Shown here one piece after another: positions 28,902 through 29,245 of a stretch of DNA of 29,245 nt. The translations under genes were made by a program, and so were the position numbers. This stretch comes from Umbelopsis ramanniana AG (lineage: Eukaryota; Mucoromycota; Umbelopsidomycetes; Umbelopsidales; Umbelopsidaceae). The number at the start of each line of letters is the position of its first letter. Position 1 is the stretch's first letter. Under the pieces are notes generated by a model. It was given only the letters and a program-made list of their open reading frames with translations. It was not told the origin of the DNA and did not search any database. Location: NCBI RefSeq assembly GCF_025399195.1, contig NW_026252192.1:1-29245 (forward strand), written 5' to 3'.

Positions 28902-29245
28902 AGGTGATAGACTAATGTTGGCATTAGGGCGCTTTGATGAAGCAGAATTGTAGTTGTCTATCAGTTGACTAATGAAAGGGTTGAGTGACAGGTCAGTATT
29001 TGTGAGCGATCAAGGCAAGAACTGCAAAAAACAACCGAGAAATCAGAATGAAAGGTTACTTTGGTATTTTAGATGACGACCAAGCGGCGGATTGTGCAGT
29101 ATCCATTATACAGTAATATAAGAGTGAATGAGGGAACCGATCAGATTAGCGGGTTTTCTTTGTTGACTTTGTGTGAGAAATTGCGGCCAAGTCACTTTTT
29201 CTCCCAACAATTTTCATGAAAATTTCCAGCGCCTCTTTTTTTTTT
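28902..29245. promoter_or_regulatory. upstream region of the 4EHP gene
   Basis: 344 bp before the minus-strand start codon, reaching the window edge. No gene was seen. It ends in T9-T10 on the plus strand. Core promoter elements could not be placed. Confidence 0.4.

Overview
The window is eukaryotic nuclear DNA, most likely from a filamentous fungus of the Mucoromycota (Mucorales-like). The evidence is short introns (mostly 60-100 nt, GTRNGN donors, YAG acceptors), compact genes with UTRs rich in A/T and pyrimidine tracts, a division-I chitin synthase, and a class-II eIF4E. The assignment to phylum rests on the overall look of the proteins and was not tested by a search. I rebuilt 15 protein genes by joining exons whose reading frames and phases agree. 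Twelve are spliced (54 introns in total) and three have no intron (acetate kinase, the O-fucosyltransferase-like gene, and a Cys-rich unknown).

Layout. 1-385 (-): the 3' end of a LINE-type reverse transcriptase with its zinc-binding motif, cut by the window edge. 386-2904: no gene recognised. 2905-3598 (+): HIT-family nucleotide hydrolase. 3796-10875 (-): four genes in the same direction with gaps of only 118-245 bp, which read in transcription order as O-fucosyltransferase-like, acetate kinase, phosphoketolase and a small four-pass membrane protein. 10876-12261: no gene. 12262-14152 (+): RUS/DUF647 family protein, probably mitochondrial. 14743-15489 (+): secreted-then-anchored membrane protein with a cytosolic SH3 domain (Fus1-like layout). 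15776-16414 (+): Cys-rich unknown. 16735-18116 (-): DCC1, a sister-chromatid cohesion and clamp-loader subunit. 18319-21403 (-): chitin synthase. 22019-23641 (+): PIG3-type quinone oxidoreductase. 23731-24366 (-): ribosomal protein L12 (uL11). 25034-26401 (-): EF-hand protein with a probable N-myristoyl site. 26721-27696 (+): R3H protein with the R3H-associated N-terminal region. 27961-28901 (-): 4EHP/eIF4E2-type cap-binding protein.

How the genes work together. The one clear functional link is the neighbouring pair phosphoketolase plus acetate kinase. Phosphoketolase splits xylulose-5-P or fructose-6-P with phosphate to acetyl phosphate, and acetate kinase uses acetyl phosphate and ADP to make acetate and ATP. 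Together they form a complete two-step phosphoketolase-acetate shunt at one locus. The remaining genes (ribosome, cap binding, cohesion, chitin synthesis, signalling) look like ordinary fungal housekeeping neighbours. The most notable gene-structure signals are two AAG 3' splice sites in the EF-hand gene, a two-codon terminal exon in RPL12, and a 36-nt exon in the RUS gene.
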